From Bacteroidales bacterium (GTDB lineage Bacteria > Bacteroidota > Bacteroidia > Bacteroidales > UBA932), in contig JAFSXX010000035.1 in NCBI GenBank assembly GCA_017443845.1, forward strand, positions 1 to 36,487: a stretch of 36,487 nucleotides of DNA. Direction: 5' to 3'. Shown one piece after another: positions 26,291-34,013 of the stretch (position 1 is its first letter; each line of letters starts with the position of its first letter). Made by a program: the position numbers and the translations under genes. The notes beneath the pieces are model-generated. The model had not been told where the DNA came from. It searched no databases and worked only from the letters and a program-made list of their open reading frames with translations.

Positions 26291-27147
26291 GATCGAGACG
26301 CTTTGCAATACTGGCAGCCGCGCTGCTGCTGCTGATGATGATGCCCATTGGCGCATCGGCGCAAGATGACTCCACCACCTTCATCAACGGCAAGTGGAGC
26401 GAATTGTATGTCACATCCGGAGTGAGGCTCAGGCAGTGCCACTTCACCGAAAAGAGCCTCTTCGGGGCCAATGAATTCGTTTCGGTCCTCATCGTCGCCC
26501 CGAGGAAAAGGATAGCCGTCGCCGAATCGGCTCCCGGCACGCTCGAAAAAACCAGCGAAATCGCAGCGAAGCAGAAGGCCGTAGCCGCGGTCAACGGTTC
26601 GTTTTTCAGGATGAAGGCGCCATACGGCCCTACCACCTATGTCCGCATCGACGGCAAGTTCAGTGGAATCGACAACGAGGGCTCGAGCCGCAAGCGGGAC
26701 CAGTTCGAATCGGGATGCCTCGCCATAACCGGCCGCAAGGCCGTGGTGGCCAAGGCCCTCTCCAAAGAACTCGACTGGGAGGATGGCATCGAAGCCGAAG
26801 ATATCCTCTCCTCCGGTCCGCTGCTGATTTCGGGCGGGGTCCCCGAGGTCTTCAAGGATGTCAAATTCAATACCAACCGCCATCCCCGCACCGCGGTGGG
26901 AATACTGCCGGACGGCAGCAAGGTCTTCGTGGTGGTGGACGGCCGCTCCTCCAAGTCCCAGGGAGTCACCATCGGGGAGATGCAGAAGATAATGATGTGG
27001 CTGGGCTGCACCGACGCCCTGAACCTCGACGGCGGAGGCTCCTCCACTATGGTAGTAAGGGGAAAGATAGTCAACCACCCCTGCGACAACAAAGCGTTCG
27101 ACTCCGAAGGGGAACGCTCCGTAGCAAATGCGATTATTATAAAATGA
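26287..27147 (+). CDS. Secreted phosphodiester glycosidase (NAGPA-like) family protein
   Basis: The 286-residue protein has a signal peptide (hydrophobic 6-20, cleavage after GASA near 25) and the motifs of the NAGPA/phosphodiester glycosidase fold: AAVNGSFF (100-107), HPRTAVG (199-205) and LNLDGGGSSTM (246-256). The human relative removes GlcNAc from a phosphodiester-linked mannose. Bacterial members are mostly uncharacterised but are thought to cleave glycosyl phosphodiesters in envelope polymers. The start ATG overlaps the mtgA stop, so it is co-translated with a peptidoglycan polymerase. A role in envelope glycan processing is inference from that coupling. The frame stays open far upstream, but this ATG with the signal peptide is clearly the start. 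Confidence 0.85.
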   Translation: MRSRRFAILAAALLLLMMMPIGASAQDDSTTFINGKWSELYVTSGVRLRQCHFTEKSLFGANEFVSVLIVAPRKRIAVAESAPGTLEKTSEIAAKQKAVAAVNGSFFRMKAPYGPTTYVRIDGKFSGIDNEGSSRKRDQFESGCLAITGRKAVVAKALSKELDWEDGIEAEDILSSGPLLISGGVPEVFKDVKFNTNRHPRTAVGILPDGSKVFVVVDGRSSKSQGVTIGEMQKIMMWLGCTDALNLDGGGSSTMVVRGKIVNHPCDNKAFDSEGERSVANAIIIK

Positions 27148-27165
27148 GTTAATTATAACAGCATC

Positions 27166-27840
27166 ATGAAACTGAACTTCAGAACATTATGCGCATCGGT
27201 GGCGGTACTTGCCGCCATCCTGATGACCTCAGGTTGCCTTGGCGAGCCCGAGATTCCGGTAATCAACGGACCGTATATCCAGAGTTACTATGACGGCGCC
27301 CTCACGGGGCAGATTTACTATACAGAAGACAATGGTCCGATAATCTACTTTGAAACTATCGGAACCGAAGACGAGCCGATTGTCTCCTACTCCACCGCTT
27401 CCACTGGCGAAAAAAAGGCGGTTTACGACAGCCTTTGCAACAAACACTCCGACTATGGATACCACGGCGAAGACCCCTATGCAAACGAACCGGTAAAGAA
27501 ATGCTACGCCAAAGACGTCATTTCCTTTGATGTGGTTAGCGACAGTGACTTCGACAAGGACCATCCGGCCGGAACATCTTTGAAAGACATCCTGGTCTAT
27601 GACAGTTTCACTCCATACAGGTGGATCAAGGGAGGATACCAGGGGCAGCCCACATTCCAGCACGTAAAAATCCTGGCCAGCGAAGTGCAGCCTGATGATA
27701 TGAAACTTCTGCCGGCGATTCAGTTATTCGCCCTCAAATTCTTTGATTTTCCTTTGGGAAACAGTCATCATAACCTTACCGTAACGGTGGTTACCGACGA
27801 CGGTGTCACCCACAGCTTCGAAAGGGAAGTTTACTTCTAA
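27166..27840 (+). CDS. Lipoprotein of unknown function
   Basis: I do not recognise this 224-residue protein. It begins with a lipoprotein signal peptide: basic start, hydrophobic stretch and lipobox TSGC with the acylated cysteine at about residue 24. The mature part is acidic, rich in Tyr, Asp and Thr, and looks predominantly beta-stranded, ending in EREVYF. No catalytic motif stands out. Base composition is noticeably more A+T-rich than the neighbours, which may indicate a more recent or faster-evolving gene. It starts 18 nt after the phosphodiester glycosidase gene and may be the third gene of that transcript. A terminator follows directly. Confidence 0.75.
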   Translation: MKLNFRTLCASVAVLAAILMTSGCLGEPEIPVINGPYIQSYYDGALTGQIYYTEDNGPIIYFETIGTEDEPIVSYSTASTGEKKAVYDSLCNKHSDYGYHGEDPYANEPVKKCYAKDVISFDVVSDSDFDKDHPAGTSLKDILVYDSFTPYRWIKGGYQGQPTFQHVKILASEVQPDDMKLLPAIQLFALKFFDFPLGNSHHNLTVTVVTDDGVTHSFEREVYF

Positions 27841-27863
27841 AAGACGGATTTTTCCGGTCTTTT
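27839..27863 (+). terminator. Rho-independent terminator after the lipoprotein gene
   Basis: AAAAGACGGA pairs with TCCGGTCTTTT across a short T loop, with one bulged base, and overlaps the TAA stop. It is followed by further T-rich runs up to about 27894. It separates this unit from queA. Confidence 0.7.
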
Positions 27864-27961
27864 GAAACTTTTTTCATTTTTTTTCGTATAAGTGAATGTT
27901 TCTGCCTCCCTGAAAGAGGCGGAGGGCATATAACTGAACGACATTTCACAATACGACCTGA

Positions 27962-29017
27962 ATGAAACTTTCACAATTCAACTTCGACTTCGACCCGAAA
28001 CTGATTGCCAAATATCCGTCCGACTTCCGCGACGAATGCCGTATGATGGTTCTCCACAAGGACACCGGCGAAATCGAGCACAAGATTTTCAAGGACATCA
28101 TCGACTACTGCAATCCCCACGACCTCTTCGTATTCAACGACGCCAAGGTTTTCCCCGCGCGCTTCTGCGGCAACAAGGAGAAGACGGGAGCCGAAATCGA
28201 AGTCTTCCTCCTCCGCGAGCTCAACAAGGACCAGCACCTCTGGGACGTACTCGTGGACCCCGCCCGCAAAATAAGGATCGGCAACAAACTCTACTTCGGC
28301 GAGAATGACGCCCTGGTGGCCGAGGTCATCGACAACACCACCTCCAGGGGCCGCACGCTGAGGTTCCTCTTCGACGGCTCCGACGAAGAGTTCCGCACGA
28401 TCCTCTACCAGCTCGGCGAGCTTCCCGTCCCCAAGTGGATCCGTCCCCACGCCGAGGAGATCGACAAGGAGAGGTTCCAGAACATATATGCGAACCCCGA
28501 CCGCGAAGGCGCCGTGGCCTGCCCCGCAGCCGGCCTCCACTTCAGCAAGATCCTCTTCAAGAAGATGGAGCTCAAGGATGTGGATTCCACCTTCCTCACC
28601 CTCTATATGGGCAACGCCCACTTCCACCAGGTCGATGTGGAGGACCTCTACAAACACAAGATGGACTCTGAGCAGATGATCATCACCGAAGAGACCGCGA
28701 ACGCCGTCAACAAGGCCAAGCACAACGGCAACAAGGTCTTCGCGGTGGGCATCACCGTCATCCGGGCCCTGGAGACATACGTCACCACCACAAGCGAGAT
28801 CAGGCCTTTCGAGGGTTGGACCAACAAGTTCATCTTCCCTCCCTACAAGTTCTCGATTCCCGACGCGCTGGTGACCAACTTCCATCTCCCCCAGTCCACG
28901 ATGCTCATCAATGTGGCCGCCTTCGGAGGTTACGACAAAGTGATGAACGCCTACAAAGTGGCTGTGGAACAGGGATATCAGTTCGGCGACTACGGCGATG
29001 CGATGCTGATTATCTAA
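27962..29017 (+). CDS. queA: S-adenosylmethionine:tRNA ribosyltransferase-isomerase QueA
   Basis: QueA transfers and isomerises the ribose of SAM onto preQ1 in tRNA, giving epoxyqueuosine. The 351-residue protein starts MKLSQFNFDFDP with the family's F-x-F/Y-x-L-P-like opening. It has FNDAKVFPAR, the central GAVACPAAGLHFS from about residue 183, and the C-terminal motif NFHLPQSTMLINVAAFGG. The central motif has a cysteine where E. coli has alanine-proline-type residues, a small change. A leader of about 100 nt separates it from the upstream terminator. I saw no preQ1 riboswitch in that leader, only a small GCCTC/GAGGC hairpin (27904-27920). Confidence 0.95.
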   Translation: MKLSQFNFDFDPKLIAKYPSDFRDECRMMVLHKDTGEIEHKIFKDIIDYCNPHDLFVFNDAKVFPARFCGNKEKTGAEIEVFLLRELNKDQHLWDVLVDPARKIRIGNKLYFGENDALVAEVIDNTTSRGRTLRFLFDGSDEEFRTILYQLGELPVPKWIRPHAEEIDKERFQNIYANPDREGAVACPAAGLHFSKILFKKMELKDVDSTFLTLYMGNAHFHQVDVEDLYKHKMDSEQMIITEETANAVNKAKHNGNKVFAVGITVIRALETYVTTTSEIRPFEGWTNKFIFPPYKFSIPDALVTNFHLPQSTMLINVAAFGGYDKVMNAYKVAVEQGYQFGDYGDAMLII

Positions 29018-29081
29018 AATCGGTTTTTCGCACAGGGGCGCAAAAAAACAGAAATTGTTTTTTCAGCAGCCGGAAAATCTG

Positions 29082-29123
29082 CGTACTCCATATTTTCGCG
29101 TAAAAAACGGAATATGGAGTACG
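29082..29123 (+). promoter_or_regulatory. 13-bp perfect inverted repeat covering the dprA start codon
   Basis: CGTACTCCATATT (29082-29094) and AATATGGAGTACG (29111-29123) are exact inverted copies separated by 16 nt. The right arm contains the dprA ATG (29114-29116). As RNA it would hide the start codon; as DNA it could be an operator. TATTTTCG (29091-29098), a near match to TAnnTTTG, lies across the left arm and loop and would place the transcript start inside the repeat. Which of the two applies cannot be decided here. Confidence 0.6.
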
Positions 29124-30226
29124 GTCTTTTATTGTGTGCTGTAGCGCTGAGCAAGGTGTTCGCCTACAAATGTATCGAAGGGAGGAAACTGACTGAAATC
29201 GCGGGCGGCCCGCTCGCCCCGTTCAGGATGGCAACGGAAGAACTGGCAAGGCTGCTCGGCGGCAACCGGGAGATCGCCCGGCAGATAAAGGAGCCCTCGC
29301 TCCTCGAATGGGCCGGGGCCGAGCTCGAGTGGTGCGGCGAGTATGGTATCAAGGCGCTCTACATCGACGATCCGGAGTACCCTTCGAGGCTTCGCGAGTG
29401 CTGCGACGCCCCGCTCGTGCTCTACTGCAAGGGCGGGATCAGTCTCAATCCGGAGCGCACCCTGGCCGTCGTAGGGACCAGGAAGGCGAGCTACACCGGC
29501 AAGAGCGCCTGCATCCGCGCCGTGAGGGATCTCTCACACCTCGCCCCCGCCCCCGTCATAGTCAGCGGCCTCGCCTTCGGAATCGACGCCACGGCCCATC
29601 AGGCGGCCCTGGACTCGGGCCTCAAAACCATCGCGGTGATCCCCTGCGGACTCGACACCATCTACCCCTCCTCGCACCGCGACCTCGCAGTCAGGATTGT
29701 CCGCGACGGGGCGCTGGTGACCGATTTCCCGCGCTGCACCTACCCGCAGGTGGCCCATTTCATAAGGCGGAACCGCATAATCGCGGGAATGGCCGACGCC
29801 ACCCTGGTGGCCGAATCCTATGATAAGGGAGGCAGCCTGATCACCGCCTCGCTCGCCAATTGCTACGACAGGGAGGTGATGGCCTTCCCCGGCAGGGTCT
29901 CGGATCAGTCTTTCGCAGGCTGCAACTCGCTCATAGCCGCCAATCAGGCCAGGCTCGTGACAGGGGGTTCGGGAATCGCCGCGGCAATGGGATGGGAAAT
30001 GGAAAAACGGGGTTCCCGCACTTCCGGCGGCACGCTCCCCTTCCCCGAAGAGGACGACAGAGGGAAGATCCTGGCGCTCCTGAGACGCGAATCGCCCCTC
30101 GATTTCGAGCGGATAATGGAGATTACCGCTCTGCCGTTCAAGACTTTGACAACGATATTGCTGGAGTTGGAGCTCAACGGCTCGATAGTCTCCGTCCAGG
30201 GCCGAAAATACGCCATCGCCCCGTGA
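29114..30226 (+). CDS. dprA: DNA-processing protein DprA
   Basis: DprA (Smf) binds incoming single-stranded DNA and loads RecA during transformation, and is also present in many non-competent bacteria. The 370-residue protein has an N-terminal helical region, the Rossmann-like core with VVGTR (119-123), SGLAFGID (151-158), RNRIIAG (219-225) and GGSLITA (239-245), and a C-terminal winged-helix domain (about 310-370). Domain content is complete. The start is fixed by MEYGLLL at the ATG inside a 13-bp inverted repeat. No ribosome-binding site is visible upstream. Confidence 0.94.
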   Translation: MEYGLLLCAVALSKVFAYKCIEGRKLTEIAGGPLAPFRMATEELARLLGGNREIARQIKEPSLLEWAGAELEWCGEYGIKALYIDDPEYPSRLRECCDAPLVLYCKGGISLNPERTLAVVGTRKASYTGKSACIRAVRDLSHLAPAPVIVSGLAFGIDATAHQAALDSGLKTIAVIPCGLDTIYPSSHRDLAVRIVRDGALVTDFPRCTYPQVAHFIRRNRIIAGMADATLVAESYDKGGSLITASLANCYDREVMAFPGRVSDQSFAGCNSLIAANQARLVTGGSGIAAAMGWEMEKRGSRTSGGTLPFPEEDDRGKILALLRRESPLDFERIMEITALPFKTLTTILLELELNGSIVSVQGRKYAIAP

Positions 30227-30247
30227 GCATCCAAAGCAAATTCTTAG

Positions 30248-30255
30248 TAACTTTG
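30248..30255 (+). promoter_or_regulatory. Promoter -7 element of tatD-ansA
   Basis: TAACTTTG matches TAnnTTTG and is followed by CATCCA. The 11-mer CTTTGCATCCA (30251-30261) also occurs exactly at the mraZ promoter (6424-6434). The leader to the tatD ATG at 30278 would be about 15 nt. The -33 element is unclear. Confidence 0.55.
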
Positions 30256-30277
30256 CATCCATTGGCAAGGTTACGCG

Positions 30278-31048
30278 ATGGAGTTCATAGACACCCATTC
30301 CCATATATACGACGAAGCGTTCGATTCCGACCGCGACGAGGCGGTTGAGCGCGCCGCTCAAGCCGGGGTCACGACGCTCATAATGCCCGGTATAAGTTCA
30401 GCCGAACACGGCAGGATGACGGAGTGTGCCGACAGGTATGAGGGCGCCCTGCCCTGCATCGGCCTGCATCCCACCGACGTGGCAGGAAACTGGAGGGAGG
30501 AGCTCGCCTTCGTAAGGGAGCATCTCTCCGACAGGCGGTTCTATGCCATTGGCGAGATCGGGCTGGACTACTACTGGTCGCGCGAATTCGAAGATGAGCA
30601 GAAGCTCGCCTTCGCCGAGCAGCTGGAGATCGCATCCGCCAACGGGCTCCCCGTACAGATCCACTCCCGCAACGCCACAGACGCCATATTCGAAGTCCTG
30701 GAAGATGTCAAGGGGTTGGAGCTGAAGGGCATATTCCACGCCTTCTCGGGCAGCTACGAAACCTATAAAAGATGTCTCGGATACGGCGATTTCAAATTCG
30801 GAATCGGAGGGGTCTGCACCTATAAGAAAGCAGGTATCGCGGAGGTCATCCCCAGGATGTCGATGCAGGACATAGTGCTCGAGACCGACTGCCCCTGGCT
30901 CACCCCCGTCCCCCACAGGGGAGAGCGCAACGAGAGTTCCTACATTCCGCTCATAGCCGCGAAGGTCGCCGCCCTCCGGGAGATCCCGGTCGGGGAGGTA
31001 GCCTCGCAAACAACTTCAACCGCACGAAAACTATTCAATATCATATGA
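30278..31048 (+). CDS. TatD-family metal-dependent hydrolase/DNase
   Basis: The 256-residue TIM-barrel protein has metal-binding DTHSH (5-9), the GEIGLDYYW motif with its glutamate, QIHSRNA, FHAFSGS and the late aspartate motif ETDCPWLTP, all in TatD order. TatD proteins are Mg-dependent 3'-5' exonucleases or related hydrolases acting in DNA repair and other turnover. E. coli has three paralogues (TatD, YcfH, YjjV), and I cannot say which this matches, so no symbol is given. Its stop overlaps the ansA start as ATGA. Confidence 0.92.
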   Translation: MEFIDTHSHIYDEAFDSDRDEAVERAAQAGVTTLIMPGISSAEHGRMTECADRYEGALPCIGLHPTDVAGNWREELAFVREHLSDRRFYAIGEIGLDYYWSREFEDEQKLAFAEQLEIASANGLPVQIHSRNATDAIFEVLEDVKGLELKGIFHAFSGSYETYKRCLGYGDFKFGIGGVCTYKKAGIAEVIPRMSMQDIVLETDCPWLTPVPHRGERNESSYIPLIAAKVAALREIPVGEVASQTTSTARKLFNII

Positions 31049-32079
31049 ATCCTTCAATCCTTCTGATATACACCGGAGGCACCATCGGGATGAAGCAGGA
31101 TCCCGCCACCGGCCATCTCGTACCCTTCGATTTCTCGCAGATAAGCGGGGAGGTACCCGAGATCGACCGGTTCGGCTACCGCATCGACACATACTCGTTC
31201 GACCCGGTAATAGACTCCTCCGACGCCAGACCTGAATTCTGGGCCAGGATTGCCAGGACCATCGAGAGCAATTATGACAGTTACGACGGATTCGTCGTGC
31301 TGCACGGCACCGACACGATGTCGTACTCGGCCTCGGCGCTCAGCTATATGCTCGAAGGGCTGGAGAAAAGCGTCATCTTCACCGGCAGCCAGCTCCCCAT
31401 CGGAGTGCTCCGCACCGACGGCCGTGAGAACCTCATTTCGGCCATCGAGATGGCCGCGGCCCGCACGCCCGAGGGCAAGCCGATGGTTCCGGAGGTCTGC
31501 ATCTGCTTCGAGAACAAACTCTACCGCGGCAACCGCACCACCAAGCAGAATTCGGAGAACTTCAGTGCCTTTTCGAGCCCCAACTATCCCGCCCTGGCTG
31601 ATGTTGGCATACACATAAAATATGACCGCAACGCCATCCATTATCCGCAGCCCGGCGAAGGCCCTCTGCGGGTGAGGACCGAAATGGACACCAATGTCGC
31701 GATCCTCAAGATCTTCCCCGGGATGACCGAAAATTACGTCCGAAGCGTGCTCTCGGCCGAGGGGCTCAGGTCGGTGGTCCTCGAGACTTTCGGCTCTGGC
31801 AACGCCCCCGCGCTGCCCTGGTTCCTCGAAGCCCTGAGGGAGTGTTCGGACCGCGGCGTGGTGATCCTGAACGTGACGCAGTGCCAGGCCGGCTCGGTGG
31901 ATATGGGCACTTACGCCAACGGCGCGATACTCGAAAAAGCCGGGGTGCTCGGAGGCCTCGATATGACCACCGAATCGGCATTGACCAAACTCTTTTATCT
32001 CCAGGGCATATTCAGCGACGGAGAAGAGGTAAAAAAACATGTTGTCGAGCCGCTTAGGGGTGAAATTTCAGTGAAATAA
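31045..32079 (+). CDS. ansA: L-asparaginase, type I (cytoplasmic)
   Basis: The enzyme hydrolyses L-asparagine to aspartate and ammonia. The 344-residue protein has both catalytic threonine regions, YTGGTIGM (9-16) and HGTDTMSY (87-94), followed by TGSQLP. It lacks a signal peptide, as in cytoplasmic AnsA. Length is close to that of E. coli AnsA (338). It is translationally coupled to tatD through the ATGA overlap. asnS, which uses asparagine, lies 3.7 kb downstream in a separate unit. Confidence 0.94.
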   Translation: MNPSILLIYTGGTIGMKQDPATGHLVPFDFSQISGEVPEIDRFGYRIDTYSFDPVIDSSDARPEFWARIARTIESNYDSYDGFVVLHGTDTMSYSASALSYMLEGLEKSVIFTGSQLPIGVLRTDGRENLISAIEMAAARTPEGKPMVPEVCICFENKLYRGNRTTKQNSENFSAFSSPNYPALADVGIHIKYDRNAIHYPQPGEGPLRVRTEMDTNVAILKIFPGMTENYVRSVLSAEGLRSVVLETFGSGNAPALPWFLEALRECSDRGVVILNVTQCQAGSVDMGTYANGAILEKAGVLGGLDMTTESALTKLFYLQGIFSDGEEVKKHVVEPLRGEISVK

Positions 32080-32187
32080 TTAGTTTTTTACGAAAAAATC
32101 ACTAAATTGCAAGATATTTCACGAGCACTGAAAATAGAAGATAAAACTATTTAAAACACTGTTTAATAACTAATTACTAAAGAACTT
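32080..32187 (+). promoter_or_regulatory. A+T-rich intergenic region with probable promoter of the exb operon
   Basis: This is one of the most A+T-rich stretches in the window. TAAATTGC at 32103-32110 is a partial match to TAnnTTTG, and AGTTTTTT-ACG-AAAAAATCACT (about 32083-32103) can form a weak A/T hairpin that could end the ansA transcript. The leader to exbB would be about 70 nt. The positions are tentative. Confidence 0.4.
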
Positions 32188-32997
32188 ATGAAAAAAATTT
32201 TCATGTTTTTGGCAGTTCTCGGCATTATGACGATTTCTGCCCAGTTCCAGACAGCGAATGCTCAGGAGCAGCCTGAAGCAGCAGCTACCGAAGAAGTCGT
32301 CGCTCCCGCTGACGCTGCAGCTGATGTTGACGCTGCCGATCCTTTCGCTGCAGGCAAAACCGACCAGCCGCTTCACCAGCAGCTCAAGAAGCTCTTCATC
32401 GAAGGTGGTGCAGGCTTCATGGCACTCGTCCTGTTGTGCCTTATTTTCGGTCTGGCAATCGCAATCGAAAGAATCATCACTCTGAGTCTCGCTCAGACCA
32501 ATACCAAGAAACTCCTCGCAAAGGTTGAAGACGCACTTAAGGAAGGCGGTGTAGAGAAGGCAAAGGAAGTTTGCCGCAACACCCGCGGTCCCGTTGCAAG
32601 CATCTTCTATCAGGGTCTCATGAATATGGACCAGGGAGTCGAGATGGCAGAGAAGTCGATCGTTTCCTACGGTTCCGTCCAGATGGGCCAGCTTATGAAC
32701 GGTATGTCCTGGATTTCCCTCTTCATCGGTATCGCACCTATGTTGGGCTTCATGGGAACCGTCATCGGTATGATCCAGGCATTCGACGCCATCGAGGTTG
32801 CCGGCGATATCAGCCCTACCCTCGTCGCAGGAGGTATGAAGGTCGCCCTTATCACCACCGTCGGCGGTCTTGTCGTTGCTATTATCCTTCAGATTTTCTA
32901 CAACTATCTTGTATCCAAGGTTGACTCGATCACCATCGATATGGAAGATGCTTCGATCTCCCTCGTTGACCTCCTTGTTAAATACGGCAAAAAATAA
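32188..32997 (+). CDS. exbB: MotA/TolQ/ExbB-family proton channel protein
   Basis: ExbB forms the inner-membrane pentamer of the proton-driven motor that energises TonB (or the TolQ equivalent). The 269-residue protein has a signal-like hydrophobic N-terminus (about 3-24), an Ala/Glu/Asp/Pro-rich linker (26-58), and three transmembrane helices at about 77-96, 173-198 and 215-240. The conserved PMLGFMGTVIGMI lies in the second. The N-terminal periplasmic extension is absent from E. coli ExbB but seen in several Bacteroidota. It is followed by a four-helix protein and two exbD genes, which favours ExbB over TolQ or MotA. Confidence 0.9.
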   Translation: MKKIFMFLAVLGIMTISAQFQTANAQEQPEAAATEEVVAPADAAADVDAADPFAAGKTDQPLHQQLKKLFIEGGAGFMALVLLCLIFGLAIAIERIITLSLAQTNTKKLLAKVEDALKEGGVEKAKEVCRNTRGPVASIFYQGLMNMDQGVEMAEKSIVSYGSVQMGQLMNGMSWISLFIGIAPMLGFMGTVIGMIQAFDAIEVAGDISPTLVAGGMKVALITTVGGLVVAIILQIFYNYLVSKVDSITIDMEDASISLVDLLVKYGKK

Positions 32998-33015
32998 TCA
33001 ATAAATCAGCAAATT

Positions 33016-33432
33016 ATGAAAATTTGGAAATACATCGAGTATGTCCTTCTCATTCTCTCGCTGATTATCTTCATCGTCTTCTTCGTAGCCAACCCTACGA
33101 CTACGGACAGCAAGATGCTTGACGGTTATCTCGGATGGGCTTACATCCTCCTTGCTGCGGCTCTCTGCCTCGCATTGGTGTTCCCTATCCTCAACGCCTT
33201 CAAGAGCAAGAAGGGCATCATCGGCCTGCTCGCACTCATCGTGGGTGTCGTCGTGGTTTGCGGCGGTATCTACCTGATCGCTCCCGGCAGCCCGATCGAA
33301 GTGAACAAGGCTGTGGACGCTTCCACCCTCAAGTTCACCGACGCTGCACTCTACCTTACTTATTTGTTCATCGGCGCTTCGCTGGTGGCAGTCATCTGGG
33401 GCATCATCCGCTCCGCAATCGCTAAAAGATAA
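33016..33432 (+). CDS. Four-helix inner-membrane protein of unknown function in the exb operon
   Basis: I do not recognise a named family. The 138-residue protein has four predicted transmembrane helices at about 6-25, 38-58, 67-88 and 113-133, with short basic loops (FKSKKG) and a basic C-terminus (SAIAKR). It lies 18 nt after exbB and 6 nt before exbD in the same orientation, so it is almost certainly co-expressed with them. An accessory role in assembly or regulation of the Exb motor is a reasonable inference from position only. It has no ExbD-like single-helix layout and no TonB-like Pro-rich region. Confidence 0.8.
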   Translation: MKIWKYIEYVLLILSLIIFIVFFVANPTTTDSKMLDGYLGWAYILLAAALCLALVFPILNAFKSKKGIIGLLALIVGVVVVCGGIYLIAPGSPIEVNKAVDASTLKFTDAALYLTYLFIGASLVAVIWGIIRSAIAKR

Positions 33433-33438
33433 TTTGGT

Positions 33439-34002
33439 ATGGCATCAAAAAAGACTCCGGAAATCAACGGCGGATCAATGGCGGATATCTCGTTCCTGAT
33501 GCTGATATTCTTCCTGATGGTCACCACTATGGATAAGGAAGAGGGCCTCTCGAGGCGTCTCCCTCCTATCCCTACCGAGGACCAGAAGGTCAACCGCAGG
33601 AATATCATCCAGGTCAAGATTAATTCCAACGACCGACTCTTCGCCGGTAATGAATTGATGGACGTCAGCCAGCTGAAAGACAAGATCAAAGAGTTCCTGC
33701 TCAACCCCAATGACGATCCCAACCTCCCCGAAAAGGAGATGAAGACCATCGAGGGTTACGGTGAATATCCTGTTTCAAAAGGCGTCATTTCCCTCCAGAA
33801 CGACCGCGGTACGACATATAGCAAGTATATCGAGGTTCAGAACGAGCTTATCCGCGCCGTCAACGAGATACGTGACGAGTTCTCCATGGTAACCTATGGC
33901 AAGAAGTACGCTAAGCTTGACGAAGACCGTCAGGAAATCGTACGTAAGGCCATCCCTCAGAATATTTCCGAGGCAGAACCTAAGGATGTCAAGAAAAGAT
34001 AG
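33439..34002 (+). CDS. exbD: ExbD/TolR-family biopolymer transport protein (first copy)
   Basis: ExbD is the bitopic partner of ExbB whose transmembrane aspartate carries protons. The 187-residue protein has a short cytoplasmic start, one transmembrane helix at about 15-30 with the expected aspartate (D16 in MADISFLM), and a periplasmic domain. The latter is longer than in E. coli ExbD (141 residues), including a charged insert near 90-115. It is followed after 11 nt by a second, distinct ExbD. Confidence 0.92.
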   Translation: MASKKTPEINGGSMADISFLMLIFFLMVTTMDKEEGLSRRLPPIPTEDQKVNRRNIIQVKINSNDRLFAGNELMDVSQLKDKIKEFLLNPNDDPNLPEKEMKTIEGYGEYPVSKGVISLQNDRGTTYSKYIEVQNELIRAVNEIRDEFSMVTYGKKYAKLDEDRQEIVRKAIPQNISEAEPKDVKKR

Positions 34003-34013
34003 GAGGAATCAGT

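Noticed and set aside
27864-27961. A preQ1 riboswitch in the queA leader
   Set aside because: The leader has a small GCCTC/GAGGC hairpin but lacks the preQ1 aptamer pattern and its A-rich tail. QueA also acts after preQ1 insertion, so the regulation is not expected.
33016-33432. The four-helix protein as a missing TonB or third ExbD
   Set aside because: It has four transmembrane helices and no Pro-rich periplasmic span or C-terminal TonB domain, and no single-helix ExbD layout.
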